From Salipiger abyssi (GTDB lineage Bacteria; Pseudomonadota; Alphaproteobacteria; Rhodobacterales; Rhodobacteraceae), in the NCBI RefSeq assembly GCF_001975705.1, contig NZ_CP015092.1:1-64000 (forward strand): a DNA stretch of 64,000 nucleotides. The letters are read 5' to 3'. A program made the translations under genes and the position numbers. Below the pieces are notes generated by a model that was not told the DNA's origin, did not search any database, and saw only the letters and a program-made list of their open reading frames with translations. This document shows, one piece after another, positions 44,873 to 53,535 of this stretch (within the stretch, counting starts at the first letter, position 1; each line of letters opens with the position of its first letter).

Positions 44873-45573
44873 GAATTTGATCCTTCCAATCGGGCCACGA
44901 CGGCCATGACGCGGGCCACGTGGTTCTGGGTTTCTCGGTAGGGGGGGACGCCGCCATACTGGCGGACCGCATCGGGTCCGGCGTTGTAGGCAGCCAGCGC
45001 CAGACGCGGATCGCCGAACGTCTCCAGCATCATCGCGAGGTAGCGGGCGGAGCCGTCGAGGTTCTGCAATGGTTGACGCGGGTCGACGCCGAGATCACGC
45101 GCAGTGGCGGGCATCAGCTGGCCAAGGCCAATGGCACCTGCACTTGAAATCGCATCCTGCCGGTAGGCGCTCTCAACCTCAATATTGGCTCGATAGAGAG
45201 CCAGCCAATCCGTCACGGAAAGCCCCGCGCGACGCAGGCCGGGATGGCCGGCATAGCGCAAGGCCGTGATCTGAATCCCGGAGAGGACATCGGCGCGGGG
45301 CAGGGGAGTCGGGCGGGCAAGGGCCTCGACTTGGACGCCCTCTTGCTCGGCCTCTACCTCGCCGAAGATCGCGATCCCATCGGAGGCCGAACCCTGACCG
45401 ATGCCGTCATTGTAGTTTCGAGCAAAGCTGCTTTGGGAGCGGGACGGGATCAGGGAGCCGTCGCTCTCCATGACCAGCACCATTTGCGCGGAGGCTGGCG
45501 CGGCGACCAGCCAGAGGCAGACGAGGTTAGTTGTCAGCGCCCTTGGCTGATGGGGCTTTGTCTGACGGCGCAA
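44869..45573 (-). CDS. virB1: T4SS lytic transglycosylase VirB1
   Basis: A secreted SLT enzyme of about 234 residues with a signal-like stretch (LTTNLVCLWLVAAPASA). The catalytic Glu is in ANIEVESAYRQ, followed by AIGLGQLMPATARDLGVDP and LALAAYNAGPDAVRQYGGVPPYRETQNHV. The start is uncertain; a TTG at 45573 gives a charged N-region before the signal peptide. It lies at the head of the virB genes. This is the second transglycosylase in the cluster. Confidence 0.87.
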   Translation of the reverse strand: MRRQTKPHQPRALTTNLVCLWLVAAPASAQMVLVMESDGSLIPSRSQSSFARNYNDGIGQGSASDGIAIFGEVEAEQEGVQVEALARPTPLPRADVLSGIQITALRYAGHPGLRRAGLSVTDWLALYRANIEVESAYRQDAISSAGAIGLGQLMPATARDLGVDPRQPLQNLDGSARYLAMMLETFGDPRLALAAYNAGPDAVRQYGGVPPYRETQNHVARVMAVVARLEGSNS

Positions 45574-45907
45574 GTTTGTGCGTACGGCTTGTCCCCGCCT
45601 CAAGCGGCAGGTCGACATGCGCAAAGCCAAGGCCAATGAAGAATGACACCACGCCAGAGATCGTCTTGAACTCGCGGATCTTGATATCGTTGTAGGTCGT
45701 CCGCGTGCGGGCGGTGACGAGGAGCTTTTCCACCCCGTCATCAGAGACAACGCGCATGATCCAGACCCCGTAATAGCTGGGGCCTTTCTTATGTGCCGAC
45801 TCCTGGCACAGGATTTCTGCGCTATAGCCGCTTTCCACGAGTTCGCGGAACCTGGCTTCCGTAACCACATTTGGTGCTTCGATGTCCCAGTTCATGGCCC
45901 GGCTCAC
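45527..45907 (-). CDS. First gene of the virB operon, unknown function
   Basis: A 126-residue soluble protein starting at a GTG with GGAG 5 bases upstream. It contains ESAHKKGPSYYGVWIMRVVSDDGVEKLLVTARTRT and SFFIGLGFAHVDLPLEAG, and ends in a charged tail. It overlaps virB1 and faces the divergent promoter region at 45908-46063. Its place at the head of the operon suggests a regulatory or assembly role. No family recognised. Confidence 0.6.
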   Translation of the reverse strand: MSRAMNWDIEAPNVVTEARFRELVESGYSAEILCQESAHKKGPSYYGVWIMRVVSDDGVEKLLVTARTRTTYNDIKIREFKTISGVVSFFIGLGFAHVDLPLEAGTSRTHKLAPSDKAPSAKGADN

Positions 45908-45958
45908 GCTTTCTCCAATGGCGCGACCCCAGGCATTCCCACTTGAAGCCCAGAGTTA

Positions 45959-45972
45959 CGATAGTATATTAT
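45959..45972. promoter_or_regulatory. 14-bp motif in the virB divergent promoter region
   Basis: CGATAGTATATTAT lies between the divergent virB operon and the 46064 gene. Its exact reverse complement occurs at 52910-52923, upstream of the TrbM-like gene. A shared operator or -10 region is likely. Confidence 0.45.
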
Positions 45973-46063
45973 CAACCGCAAGATGTAATATCGTGCTTTA
46001 GCTGTAGTTTGGTTACGCAAACACTAGTCACGGCCAGTGTCCGCGATCAAGGAGATAACAGGT

Positions 46064-46357
46064 TTGAGAAACCCAAGGTTGACAGGCCTGCTCCCATTGC
46101 AAGCTATGGCCCTTCTGATCTGCGTTCCCGGGCCGGTTTTGGCGGAATCCTGCTTCGCCCCGGCCCGTCCTTTCCTGCCAAGCGATTCGCAGGCGGCGCG
46201 GGACTATGCGGATATCATCCGTGGCGATTTCGAAGACTACATCCAGGATATCCAGAGCTACTTCCGTTGCCTCGACAGCGAACGCGCCCGCGCGTTCGAG
46301 GAAGCGCGCGAAGTCAGCGAGGACTATGGCCGATTTCTGCAATTGGCAGGGGATTGA
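46064..46357 (+). CDS. Small secreted protein divergent from virB
   Basis: A 97-residue protein with a signal peptide (LTGLLPLQAMALLICVPGPVLA) followed by ESCFAPARPFLPSDSQ, an acidic helical region (ADIIRGDFEDYIQDIQSYFRCL) and GRFLQLAGD. The TTG at 46064 has AAGGAG 9 bases before and starts the signal peptide. It is divergent from the virB operon and may be a periplasmic conjugation accessory. No family recognised. Confidence 0.6.
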   Translation: MRNPRLTGLLPLQAMALLICVPGPVLAESCFAPARPFLPSDSQAARDYADIIRGDFEDYIQDIQSYFRCLDSERARAFEEAREVSEDYGRFLQLAGD

Positions 46358-46421
46358 TGGGCAGCTTCGGGAGCATCAGACTTGCAGCCCATGGAAACCA
46401 GACGCCGATAACACCCTCAAA

Positions 46422-46480
46422 TATCTACTTTTTAGATAACGGATTTCATCCGCTAGCGACGTCACAAAAGGTATGTGACG
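46422..46480. promoter_or_regulatory. Inverted repeats in the XRE gene leader
   Basis: TATCTA/TAGATA (46422-46427, 46433-46438) and CGTCAC/GTGACG (46460-46465, 46475-46480) lie just before the original XRE start codon, with AAAAGG as a possible ribosome-binding site. They could be autoregulatory operators, now separated from the gene by the IS256 element. Confidence 0.45.
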
Positions 46481-46489
46481 CGTGGCAAA

Positions 46490-47888
46490 GGTAGTGTCCC
46501 AACGCTTGGTGTAGGAGGCCGCGCGCGGAGCCCCCAGCGTAGCGCAGCGCGCGGCCGGGTGTGACGCTGGCGGCCACCGCCGATCTTCGAGAAGGTTCGG
46601 GTTGCGAGACCTTGAACCAAGAACGGAGATGACGATGACCGATGACAGAATGACGCTGATTGAGCTGGTTGCGAAGCAGGCCGATGGCGATCTCGTGCGC
46701 GAGATGCTGGCCTTCGCGGCCGAGCGGATCATGGAAGTGGAGGTCGAGGCGCGAACCGGTGCCGCGAAGGGCGCTCGCTCTCCCCTGCGGGAGGTTCAGC
46801 GAAACGGTTACCGGGACCGCGACTGGGACACTCGTGCCGGTCGGATCGCGCTGGAAATCCCGCGGCTGAGAAAGGGGAGCTACCTGCCCAGCTTCCTGGA
46901 GCCGCGACGGACTGCTGAGAAGGCGCTGGTGGCGGTGATCCAGGAGGCTTACGTCCACGGGGTCTCGACGCGCTCCGTAGACGATCTGGTGAAGGCGATG
47001 GGCGCTGGCGGCATGTCGAAGAGCCAAGTCAGTCGCCTTTGTGTCGAAATCGACGAGCGGGTGAATGCATTCCTCTCCCGGCCGCTCGAAGGCGCCTGGC
47101 CCTATCTCTGGCTCGACGCGACCTACGTGAAAGTGCGCGAGAGCGGGCGGATCATCAGCCGCGCCGTGATAATAGCGGTAGCTGTGAACGAGGACGGCAA
47201 GCGCGAAGTTCTCGGCGTCGCCACCGGTCCATCCGAAGCAGAAACGTTCTGGACCGACTTCCTGCGCTCTCTCGCCGACCGTGGCCTGCGCGGCGTGAAG
47301 CTGGTGGTCTCCGATGACCACAAGGGGCTGCGGGCTGCCGCGCGGCGGGTGTTCGACGCGACGCACCAGCGCTGTCGCGTTCACTGGATGAGAAACGCGC
47401 TTGCCCATGCTCCGACCAAGCAGCGCACGGCCGTGGCGGCAATGCTGAAGACGATCTTCGCCCAGGAAAACAAGGCGGATGCCGAAGCCCAGTGGGAGGT
47501 CGTGGCTGACGCGCTGCGCGAGAAGCAGGCGCGGCTCGGCGCCCTCATGGACGCCTCGCGCGACGACGTCCTCGCCTACATGGATTTTCCACGTGAGCAT
47601 TGGGCCCAGATCGCGTCGACGAACCCACTGGAGCGGGTGAACCGGGAGATCAAGCGCAGGTCTGACGTCATCGGCATCTTCCCGAACGACGAGGCCATCG
47701 TCCGTCTCGTCGGCGCGCTGATGCTCGAGACCAATGACGAATGGACGGTTGCGCGGAGATACATGTCGCTTGAAAGCCTGGCGCGTGTCACCGACACTAC
47801 AACCGTCAGGCTGTCCGCCGTGGCGACCTGATCAGCCTTGAACCTCTCCGAAGGTCGGCGCTCTTACACCATCTCTCGGGGCACTACC
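46490..47888 (+). mobile_element. IS256-family insertion sequence
   Basis: A 1,399-bp element with imperfect ends (GGTAGTGTCCC on the left, GGTAGTGCCCC inverted on the right, both continuing to TGGTGTARGAG). It is flanked by a perfect 8-bp duplication GTGGCAAA (46482-46489, 47889-47896). The duplication contains the GTG start of the XRE gene. The insertion is clean. Confidence 0.93.
46629..47831 (+). CDS. IS256-family transposase
   Basis: A 400-residue mutator-type DDE transposase with [20 protein letters not shown], the first Asp in [11 protein letters not shown], the second in [10 protein letters not shown] and the C-x2-[11 protein letters not shown]. The catalytic Glu is in [15 protein letters not shown]. 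Full length and apparently active. The start is at the first ATG of MTMTDDRM. Confidence 0.93.
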   Translation: MTMTDDRMTLIELVAKQADGDLVREMLAFAAERIMEVEVEARTGAAKGARSPLREVQRNGYRDRDWDTRAGRIALEIPRLRKGSYLPSFLEPRRTAEKALVAVIQEAYVHGVSTRSVDDLVKAMGAGGMSKSQVSRLCVEIDERVNAFLSRPLEGAWPYLWLDATYVKVRESGRIISRAVIIAVAVNEDGKREVLGVATGPSEAETFWTDFLRSLADRGLRGVKLVVSDDHKGLRAAARRVFDATHQRCRVHWMRNALAHAPTKQRTAVAAMLKTIFAQENKADAEAQWEVVADALREKQARLGALMDASRDDVLAYMDFPREHWAQIASTNPLERVNREIKRRSDVIGIFPNDEAIVRLVGALMLETNDEWTVARRYMSLESLARVTDTTTVRLSAVAT

Positions 47889-48146
47889 GTGGCAAAGACA
47901 ATCAGAACAAATGGTCAGTTGGCGCTCGTCCGTGCGTTGGTTGATGCACGTCAGAATGCGGGTCTCAGCCAGCAGCAGTTGGCGGCGAAGCTCAAACGCC
48001 ACCAGTCGTTTGTGGCACGTCTCGAAAGCGGCGAGCGTCGTATCGACGTCGTGGAGTTTACAGTTCTGGCGAGGGTTATTGGCTTTGATAAAGATGAAGT
48101 CCTGTCGATTGTCGAAGCCGCCACGGAGCCCGACCACAGGATTTGA
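47889..48146 (+). CDS. XRE-family regulator with its leader displaced
   Basis: An 85-residue HTH_XRE protein (GLSQQQLAAKLKRHQSFVARLESGERRIDVVEFTVLARVIGF). The GTG start codon (MAKTIRTNG) lies inside the target duplication of the IS256 element. The coding sequence is therefore intact but its promoter and ribosome-binding site now lie 1.4 kb away. It probably regulated the neighbouring virB genes; expression may now depend on the IS. Confidence 0.82.
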   Translation: MAKTIRTNGQLALVRALVDARQNAGLSQQQLAAKLKRHQSFVARLESGERRIDVVEFTVLARVIGFDKDEVLSIVEAATEPDHRI

Positions 48147-48315
48147 AGCCAATGAATTGTTGAGAACGCGGGAACCCATTTTCCCGGTCTGATGATCATT
48201 CCCTCCTCGAGGACCAGTTAGCCAACATCAAAGAAGCCCGGCGCGCGGTCGTAGTGAACGCTCTGCAACCCCACGCCGCAATTCGCAGCGCCGCAGTGCA
48301 GGAAGTCAGTAAACA

Positions 48316-48543
48316 GTGAACGAAGATAAGGGTGAGGGCGTCGCGATCGCCACTCTGATCGGGACCGATGGGTGCAGTGTTGTTGGTTGGGTTTATCGCT
48401 GGAGGACAGGCTCACATGCGGTGATGTGGGACGTCCAGGGGCCCCGGCCGGTATCGGAAACCCGGCCGGATATAAGTGACGAACAGAAGCAAGAAATCGA
48501 CTTCGATGCGCTGACGAGGATCGGAAGAAGCGACGACGGGTGA
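48316..48543 (+). CDS. Small hypothetical protein
   Basis: A 75-residue acidic protein (MNEDKGEGVAIATLIGTD, VVGWVYRWRTGSHAVMWDV) starting at a GTG with AGGAAG about 10 bases upstream. There are no motifs or hydrophobic helix. The sequence looks protein-like, but no family was recognised. Confidence 0.45.
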   Translation: MNEDKGEGVAIATLIGTDGCSVVGWVYRWRTGSHAVMWDVQGPRPVSETRPDISDEQKQEIDFDALTRIGRSDDG

Positions 48544-48663
48544 ACAGAGCGAACCCGCGGTGTTTGCCTAAACGCCAAACAGCATGTGGACCGCGAAGCG
48601 TATGCGGTGAGGTCTTGCAAGCCAAAGAAGCCGTCTTCCATGACAAATCTACGTGGCGGCAGG

Positions 48664-48895
48664 TCAGTAGTTCACCTGCTCGAACCCGTAGTTGCCGTCA
48701 TAGTCACGCCAATCGACGAAGACGGATCGGTGATAAATGCCAGGGCAATGCTCGCCCCAACGTTCAAGTCCCACATGGGCCTCGGGCAGGGCAGTTATCG
48801 AAGATCGCTGCCATGAGAAGTCGCCTTGGGTCCCGTAGGTGCCGAGGACCACGGTCGCGCTTCGGTTACAATCCCCATCGCGCCCGGACTCGTGC
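48664..48895 (-). pseudogene. 3' half of the TrbM-like secreted gene, split by transposon copy B
   Basis: It encodes HESGRDGDCNRSATVVLGTY to GFEQVNY and stop. With the 5' half at 52402-52870, and one copy of the 5-bp CGTGC repeat removed, the two join in frame (RYARQ-HESGRDG) into a 231-residue protein. Confidence 0.85.
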
Positions 48896-49026
48896 TGTCG
48901 CGTAGCCCTTAATTGTGAGATGAGAAATCCAACGAAATCAACGGCCTTGCTTTGCCCTTAAATATGATATTTTGCCTTTAAATCCGATATTTTTGCCCTT
49001 AAACCTGAGACAGGGTTCGCAGCTTC

Positions 49027-50676
49027 GTGTGGCAAATATTGATGGATGATGATCGCGAAGACTTCGTTGCCGCTGGTGCTGAGGAGGCGCGCAGGGCGGC
49101 CGTTCTGCGTCCGCTTGTTCAGGCATATCTCAAAGGAACTGGCAGTCTGGAAAGTGGCATCAATGACGCCGTTTGGGAGCTTGGTGTCAGCAGGGCGACT
49201 GTCTGGCGCTGGATAAAGCGTCTGGCCGAAGAGGGTGGGCGCACCAGCGCGCTGGCTTCTCGGAAACGGGGCCGCCCGACTGGTACAACCTTGATATCCG
49301 GCAAGGTGGAAGCGGTGATCGAAGAACATCTTCGCCGTTATTTCTTACGGCGGGAACGCCCAAGCCTGTCGCGCATCGTGACAGAAATCCGAAGCGCGTG
49401 CTGGCAGCAGGGCTTGCAACCGCCGACACGTCGGACGGTTCAGCGCAGGCTGGATGCAATGGATGCCCGTGAAATTGCCAAGGCACGCGAAGGCGCAAAG
49501 GCGGCCCGCCAGAAATTTGCGCCGGTCGTAGGCGACAACAAGGCAAACCGGCCACTGGAGGTCGTGCAAATCGACCATACGCCTGCGGACATCATTCTCG
49601 TCGACAGTTTTGAACGCAAACCAATTGGGCGGCCTTGGGTCACGCTGGCGATCGACGTCGCAACGCGGATGGTGACCGGATATTACACCTCTCTCGAGGC
49701 ACCTTCGCGTCTGTCGGTGGCGCTTTGCCTGACACAGGCTGTGGCCCCCAAGGCGGAACTTCTGGCGGAATTGGTGCGCAATGTTCCTTGGCCCGCGCAG
49801 GGTAAACCGCATAGCATCCACGTCGATAACGGGCGCGATTTCCGGTCGCATGCCTTTCGGTCGGCATGTGCAGAATGGGGGATCGATCTGGTCTATCGGC
49901 CGCCAGGCAGTCCTCATTTCGGAGGGCACATCGAACGATTGATCGGCACGATGATGGGGGCCGTGCACCTGTTGCCTGGAACAACGCAATCCTCGGTCGT
50001 GGCCAAGGGCGACTATGACGCCGAGGGCATGGCCACGATGACCTTAAGCGACTTCGATCGCTGGTTTGCTCTGGAAATCTGCCGCTACAACAACAGCATT
50101 CATTCAAGTCTTGGCTGCACGCCCGTTGCCAAATGGGAGGCGCTCTCAGAGCAAATGATGGGCGATATCCCCTTCGAGATTGAAGCCTTTCGGGTGAGCT
50201 TTCTGCCAAGTGAACTGCGCAAGGTCAGGCGTGACGGCATCCATCTGTTCCAGATACGGTACTGGTCCGATGCGCTTGCAGGCCACATCGGGCGCGGGGA
50301 TGGAAAGGTGGTCGTCCGCTACGACCCTCGCGACCTCTCGGTGATCTGGGTCGAACTGGATAATGACCGATACGTCGAAGCTCGGTACCGAAACCTGGAA
50401 ATTCCGCCTGTGTCGCTCTGGGAATATCGCGAAGCCATGAGGAATGCCCGTGCCCTTGGCAAGTCCGGGTCCAATGAGCTGGTCCTGGCTGAGCTGATCC
50501 GACAGCAACGCCAAATCGAGTCTGAAAGCCGGAGCCTGACGAGGGCCGAACGCCGATCCCGTGAAAGAAAAGGGACATTGGAGGGCGCCAACTCGGCCGT
50601 CTCAACAACCGAAGGGCTGCGCGCGATCGATACGGGTGATACATCGCGCCCATTGTTCAAGGTGGAGAGATGGTGA
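49027..50676 (+). CDS. tniA: TniA-type DDE transposase (copy B)
   Basis: A 549-residue protein showing no difference in translation from copy A, with the same DDE residues (QIDHTPAD, HVDNGRDF, GGHIERLIG) and FKVERW end. Since this copy has a matched target duplication, it is the best candidate for the active unit. Confidence 0.93.
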   Translation: MWQILMDDDREDFVAAGAEEARRAAVLRPLVQAYLKGTGSLESGINDAVWELGVSRATVWRWIKRLAEEGGRTSALASRKRGRPTGTTLISGKVEAVIEEHLRRYFLRRERPSLSRIVTEIRSACWQQGLQPPTRRTVQRRLDAMDAREIAKAREGAKAARQKFAPVVGDNKANRPLEVVQIDHTPADIILVDSFERKPIGRPWVTLAIDVATRMVTGYYTSLEAPSRLSVALCLTQAVAPKAELLAELVRNVPWPAQGKPHSIHVDNGRDFRSHAFRSACAEWGIDLVYRPPGSPHFGGHIERLIGTMMGAVHLLPGTTQSSVVAKGDYDAEGMATMTLSDFDRWFALEICRYNNSIHSSLGCTPVAKWEALSEQMMGDIPFEIEAFRVSFLPSELRKVRRDGIHLFQIRYWSDALAGHIGRGDGKVVVRYDPRDLSVIWVELDNDRYVEARYRNLEIPPVSLWEYREAMRNARALGKSGSNELVLAELIRQQRQIESESRSLTRAERRSRERKGTLEGANSAVSTTEGLRAIDTGDTSRPLFKVERW

Positions 50677-50677
50677 A

Positions 50678-51559
50678 TTGAGGGCAGGAAAAACAGAGGA
50701 AGACGGTCGGATCACCCTCATTCAATCGGATATCTGGATTGGCTTTCCGCGGGCCGAACAAGTTCTGGACCGTTTGCAGTGTATGATCGAAGCGCCAAGG
50801 CAAACCCGTATGCCTGGCCTTCTTGTGCATGGCGCGTCCGGGATCGGAAAGACGATGATCGCCCGCAATCTTTCGCGCAGATATGCACCGGAATATGACC
50901 CAGCATCGGGAATTACGCGAACGCCGCTGTTACTGTTACAAGCACCACCAGCTCCCGACGAACGACGGTTCTATCTGCACATCCTGGCGACCGTCGGGGC
51001 ACCGGCCACGGCACTGAGCGCGCGCGCTCAAAATGTGGCCTCCCTCGAAGTCCGTGTCGTCGCGCTCTTGCGCGACCTTGGCCTGCGGATGATCATGATC
51101 GACGAAGTCCACAACCTCTTGGCCGGGACCCACCGCGAACAGCGCCGCTTTCTCAATGTTCTGCGGTATCTCAGCAATGAACTCGAAGTGTCGCTGGTCT
51201 GCCTGGGGGTCAGCGAGGCCGTCGATGCCATCCGTGGTGATATCCAGCTTGCCAGGCGGCTGGACGAACATCACCTTCCAAACTGGCGCGACGACGCCGA
51301 GTTCTCGGACATGATCCAGACACTCATCGCGGCAATGCCCCTCGAGAAGAAATCCAATCTGAAGGTCAAGTCACTAAAGCAGATACTTGCGCTGACCGGC
51401 GGGGTGACCTCGCGCATCTTCGCCCTGATCAAGGATCTTTCCATCGACGCCATTGTCACAGGTGATGAATGCATCACCGATGACGCAATCGCAAAATGGA
51501 CGCCGGTTTGGTCGCGCCATGCGAACCCCCATCGGCGGCTCGAGAAGTCCGGGGTGTGA
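50678..51559 (+). CDS. tniB: TniB-like transposition ATPase (copy B)
   Basis: A 293-residue AAA+ ATPase matching copy A, with GASGIGKTM and RMIMIDEVHN. The TTG start lies 1 bp after the tniA stop. It overlaps tniQ by GTGA. Confidence 0.9.
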   Translation: MRAGKTEEDGRITLIQSDIWIGFPRAEQVLDRLQCMIEAPRQTRMPGLLVHGASGIGKTMIARNLSRRYAPEYDPASGITRTPLLLLQAPPAPDERRFYLHILATVGAPATALSARAQNVASLEVRVVALLRDLGLRMIMIDEVHNLLAGTHREQRRFLNVLRYLSNELEVSLVCLGVSEAVDAIRGDIQLARRLDEHHLPNWRDDAEFSDMIQTLIAAMPLEKKSNLKVKSLKQILALTGGVTSRIFALIKDLSIDAIVTGDECITDDAIAKWTPVWSRHANPHRRLEKSGV

Positions 51560-52347
51560 AGCCGCACCCGCTGCCCAAGACTGTCGCGCCGCTGCCCGAC
51601 GAGTTGTTGTCAGGTTGGTTGTCTAGGCTGGCGGCGGCCAACTACTGTGATGATGCGGAACTACTGGCTCATCTCAGAATCGATACCGCGCATGGCACCG
51701 CCTTGAACTTCAACGTCGACGCGGCTGCGGCGGCGAAGATTGCCAACGCCGCACGGATTGACCCAGATGTTGTGCGATCTTTGACCTTCCCAGCAATGAC
51801 GACACGAGAAGCCTCGCTGACGGCCCAGATACCATTCCAGCATTGCCTGCAATGTTCCAGAGAGGGCCTTTCGCTCAAGCATTGGAGGCGAGCCTGGGCA
51901 TTCGACTGCCAGGTTTGTGGGACGAGACTTGTGCCGACGCTCGGCAAGGCCAGTGGCGAACAGATGCCCGAAAAGCTGATAAATCGTGCGCGCAACGGCG
52001 CCGCGCGGCTTGAATACGCCGCGCGATTACGCAGCTCCAAGCAATTTCGGCGCGCAATGCGCGCGGTCACCTTTGCCATATCATTAAAGGCCTTCCGCGG
52101 AGATCCGTTATACGCTCTTCAGGGCCACAGGCTGGAAGTAAGGCTGTTTGGCCTTGCTGCAATTGATGCAGCCCAATCCCGTCCACTGGTCAAAGCGGCC
52201 ATCTCAAGCTCCGGCATCGACGACTATGCAAGGGTTGCTCTATTGCGCGCCTTCGATAAGGAGCCACGTCTGCTTGCCGCGGTTGTTTACATCGCCCGGC
52301 AGCGCGCGAAAAGCATAGGCGCGATGGCAGTGGAATCTCATAATTAA
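51556..52347 (+). CDS. tniQ: TniQ-family transposition protein (copy B)
   Basis: A 263-residue protein matching copy A, with the CLQC/CQVC zinc-binding pairs and a GTG start overlapping tniB. The right end of the element follows within 54 bp. Confidence 0.88.
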   Translation: MKPHPLPKTVAPLPDELLSGWLSRLAAANYCDDAELLAHLRIDTAHGTALNFNVDAAAAAKIANAARIDPDVVRSLTFPAMTTREASLTAQIPFQHCLQCSREGLSLKHWRRAWAFDCQVCGTRLVPTLGKASGEQMPEKLINRARNGAARLEYAARLRSSKQFRRAMRAVTFAISLKAFRGDPLYALQGHRLEVRLFGLAAIDAAQSRPLVKAAISSSGIDDYARVALLRAFDKEPRLLAAVVYIARQRAKSIGAMAVESHN

Positions 52348-52401
52348 GGGCAAAAAATATCCCCGAACGCGTCGTGTCTCAGATTTAAGGGCAACGCGAC
52401 A

Positions 52402-52870
52402 CGTGCTGTCGTGCATACCGTACATCGAAGACGCGGATGGACCGCACGAAATTGAACGCTGGACCGCTGATATCGATGTCCGCGCGGTCCTGAACGAGCC
52501 GCAGGGCGAGGTCGGTGGGAACGAGATTATCTACTGGCAAGGATTGAAGCGGTCGACGGGTGTCGGTTCGGTACAAGGCTTCAAAGATGCGGCCAGCGTT
52601 GTTTTGTAACCGATCGTTCTCGTAGGAGGCGCCCATGGGACAGCGCCAGATTTGCAGCGGTGGTTCGACCGGCCAGGGCGTGATCCGCCGGATAAATTCG
52701 GCGCGGGCTCGGGCGCAAGGGACGGAAGCAGGCCAGCCGCCAGACAGGCACAAGAGGATCGCGCAATCGATCGGGTATGTCTGCGCGCGGGCGGGTATTG
52801 GCAGCGAAGAACTTGTCACGGTCAAAGCGACTGCGACCGAGGGGAGGAGCTTCTTGAGTAAATGGCGCAT
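52402..52870 (-). pseudogene. 5' half of a TrbM-like secreted protein gene
   Basis: It starts MRHLLKKLLPSVAVALTVTS with GGAGG 9 bases before, followed by a signal peptide ending PARA. The mature part has DCAILLCLSGGWPASVPC, resembling the Cys-rich TrbM family of conjugation proteins, and ends VFDVRYARQH at the transposon. The 3' half is at 48664-48895. TrbM similarity is judged by pattern only. Confidence 0.8.
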
Positions 52871-52909
52871 GCTGTGGAGCCTCCGGGATGGGAGTTCAGC
52901 ATACATACA

Positions 52910-52923
52910 ATAATATACTATCG
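52910..52923. promoter_or_regulatory. Second copy of the virB-region 14-bp motif
   Basis: ATAATATACTATCG lies about 40 bp upstream of the TrbM-like start. It is the exact reverse complement of 45959-45972, suggesting joint control with the virB operon. Confidence 0.45.
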
Positions 52924-53063
52924 CAACGCTAAGTATAAAGTCGCATAATGAAGTTTATGTTAACCAACTGGCGCCCTGAGCCGCTAAAACATTACGATTT
53001 GATAATGCCCCGGCAAGGGCAGTGCCACTGTACCAAAGTTACTCCTTTGCGAAAGGAGCGACC

Positions 53064-53390
53064 ATGTTCAGAACATTCGGATTGCTCTTGGGTCTCGCAA
53101 CTGCTGTAGCTCTTTTGTTTATGGTTTCGAACAGATGCTGTCTTCTGCGAAGGCATCTGATTGAAAGCTACTCTACCTTTCACTTGCCCAGGCGATTGCC
53201 GCCTTCATTTCCGCCGGGTCGAACCGACGGAGTTCTGCCGTGGTCAGCACGTCGGCGAACCTGGTTCCCCACTCCAACAAAGCCCCTTCGCCCACCACAG
53301 CGACGCGGCGGAAGTCATTCCTATGGGCTGTGTCGATTTTCAGATCTTCGAGCAGAGCGGACGGCCCATCGTAGCCTTCGAACCTCGTGA
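53064..53390 (+). CDS. Small ORF with one membrane helix, probably truncated
   Basis: A strong AAAGGAGCGACC site precedes an ATG. The first 30 residues (MFRTFGLLLGLATAVALLFM) form a membrane helix. The rest (LPRRLPPSFPPG onward) is antisense to the STAS gene and looks non-coding. The real gene was probably cut near 53150, where the metal island begins. Confidence 0.35.
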   Translation: MFRTFGLLLGLATAVALLFMVSNRCCLLRRHLIESYSTFHLPRRLPPSFPPGRTDGVLPWSARRRTWFPTPTKPLRPPQRRGGSHSYGLCRFSDLRAERTAHRSLRTS

Positions 53391-53535
53391 GATCGAGAAC
53401 CAGGCCGGGCTTACTTGTCTCTTGCAGGCGCTCATGAAGCAGGGCGTGCATCCGTTTCAGGTCGCTTTCGCTGAGCTTGCCCTCGCAGGCGAGGCCAATC
53501 GTGTCGTCATGAGCTGTCAGTGTCTCGGTGAACAT
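53173..53535 (-). CDS. STAS/SpoIIAA-like protein
   Basis: A 120-residue protein of the SpoIIAA-like STAS group (PF11964 type), MFTETLTAHDDTIGLACEGKL, then LVLDLTRFEGYDGPSALLEDLK and VAVVGEGALLEWGTRFADVL. The ATG at 53535 has a clear AGGAGG. It overlaps the end of the CDF gene by 29 bp. The role beside the cation transporter is unknown. Confidence 0.75.
   Translation of the reverse strand: MFTETLTAHDDTIGLACEGKLSESDLKRMHALLHERLQETSKPGLVLDLTRFEGYDGPSALLEDLKIDTAHRNDFRRVAVVGEGALLEWGTRFADVLTTAELRRFDPAEMKAAIAWASER

Larger units (their letters stand above)
48896..52401 (+). mobile_element. TniABQ transposon, copy B (3,506 bp)
   Basis: The same 3,506-bp length, order and products as copy A, in the same orientation. 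It is flanked by CGTGC on both sides (48891-48895, 52402-52406), a clean 5-bp target duplication as in Tn5053/Tn7 elements. It split a secreted-protein gene that reads in frame when the element is removed, so this is a recent insertion. Confidence 0.95.
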
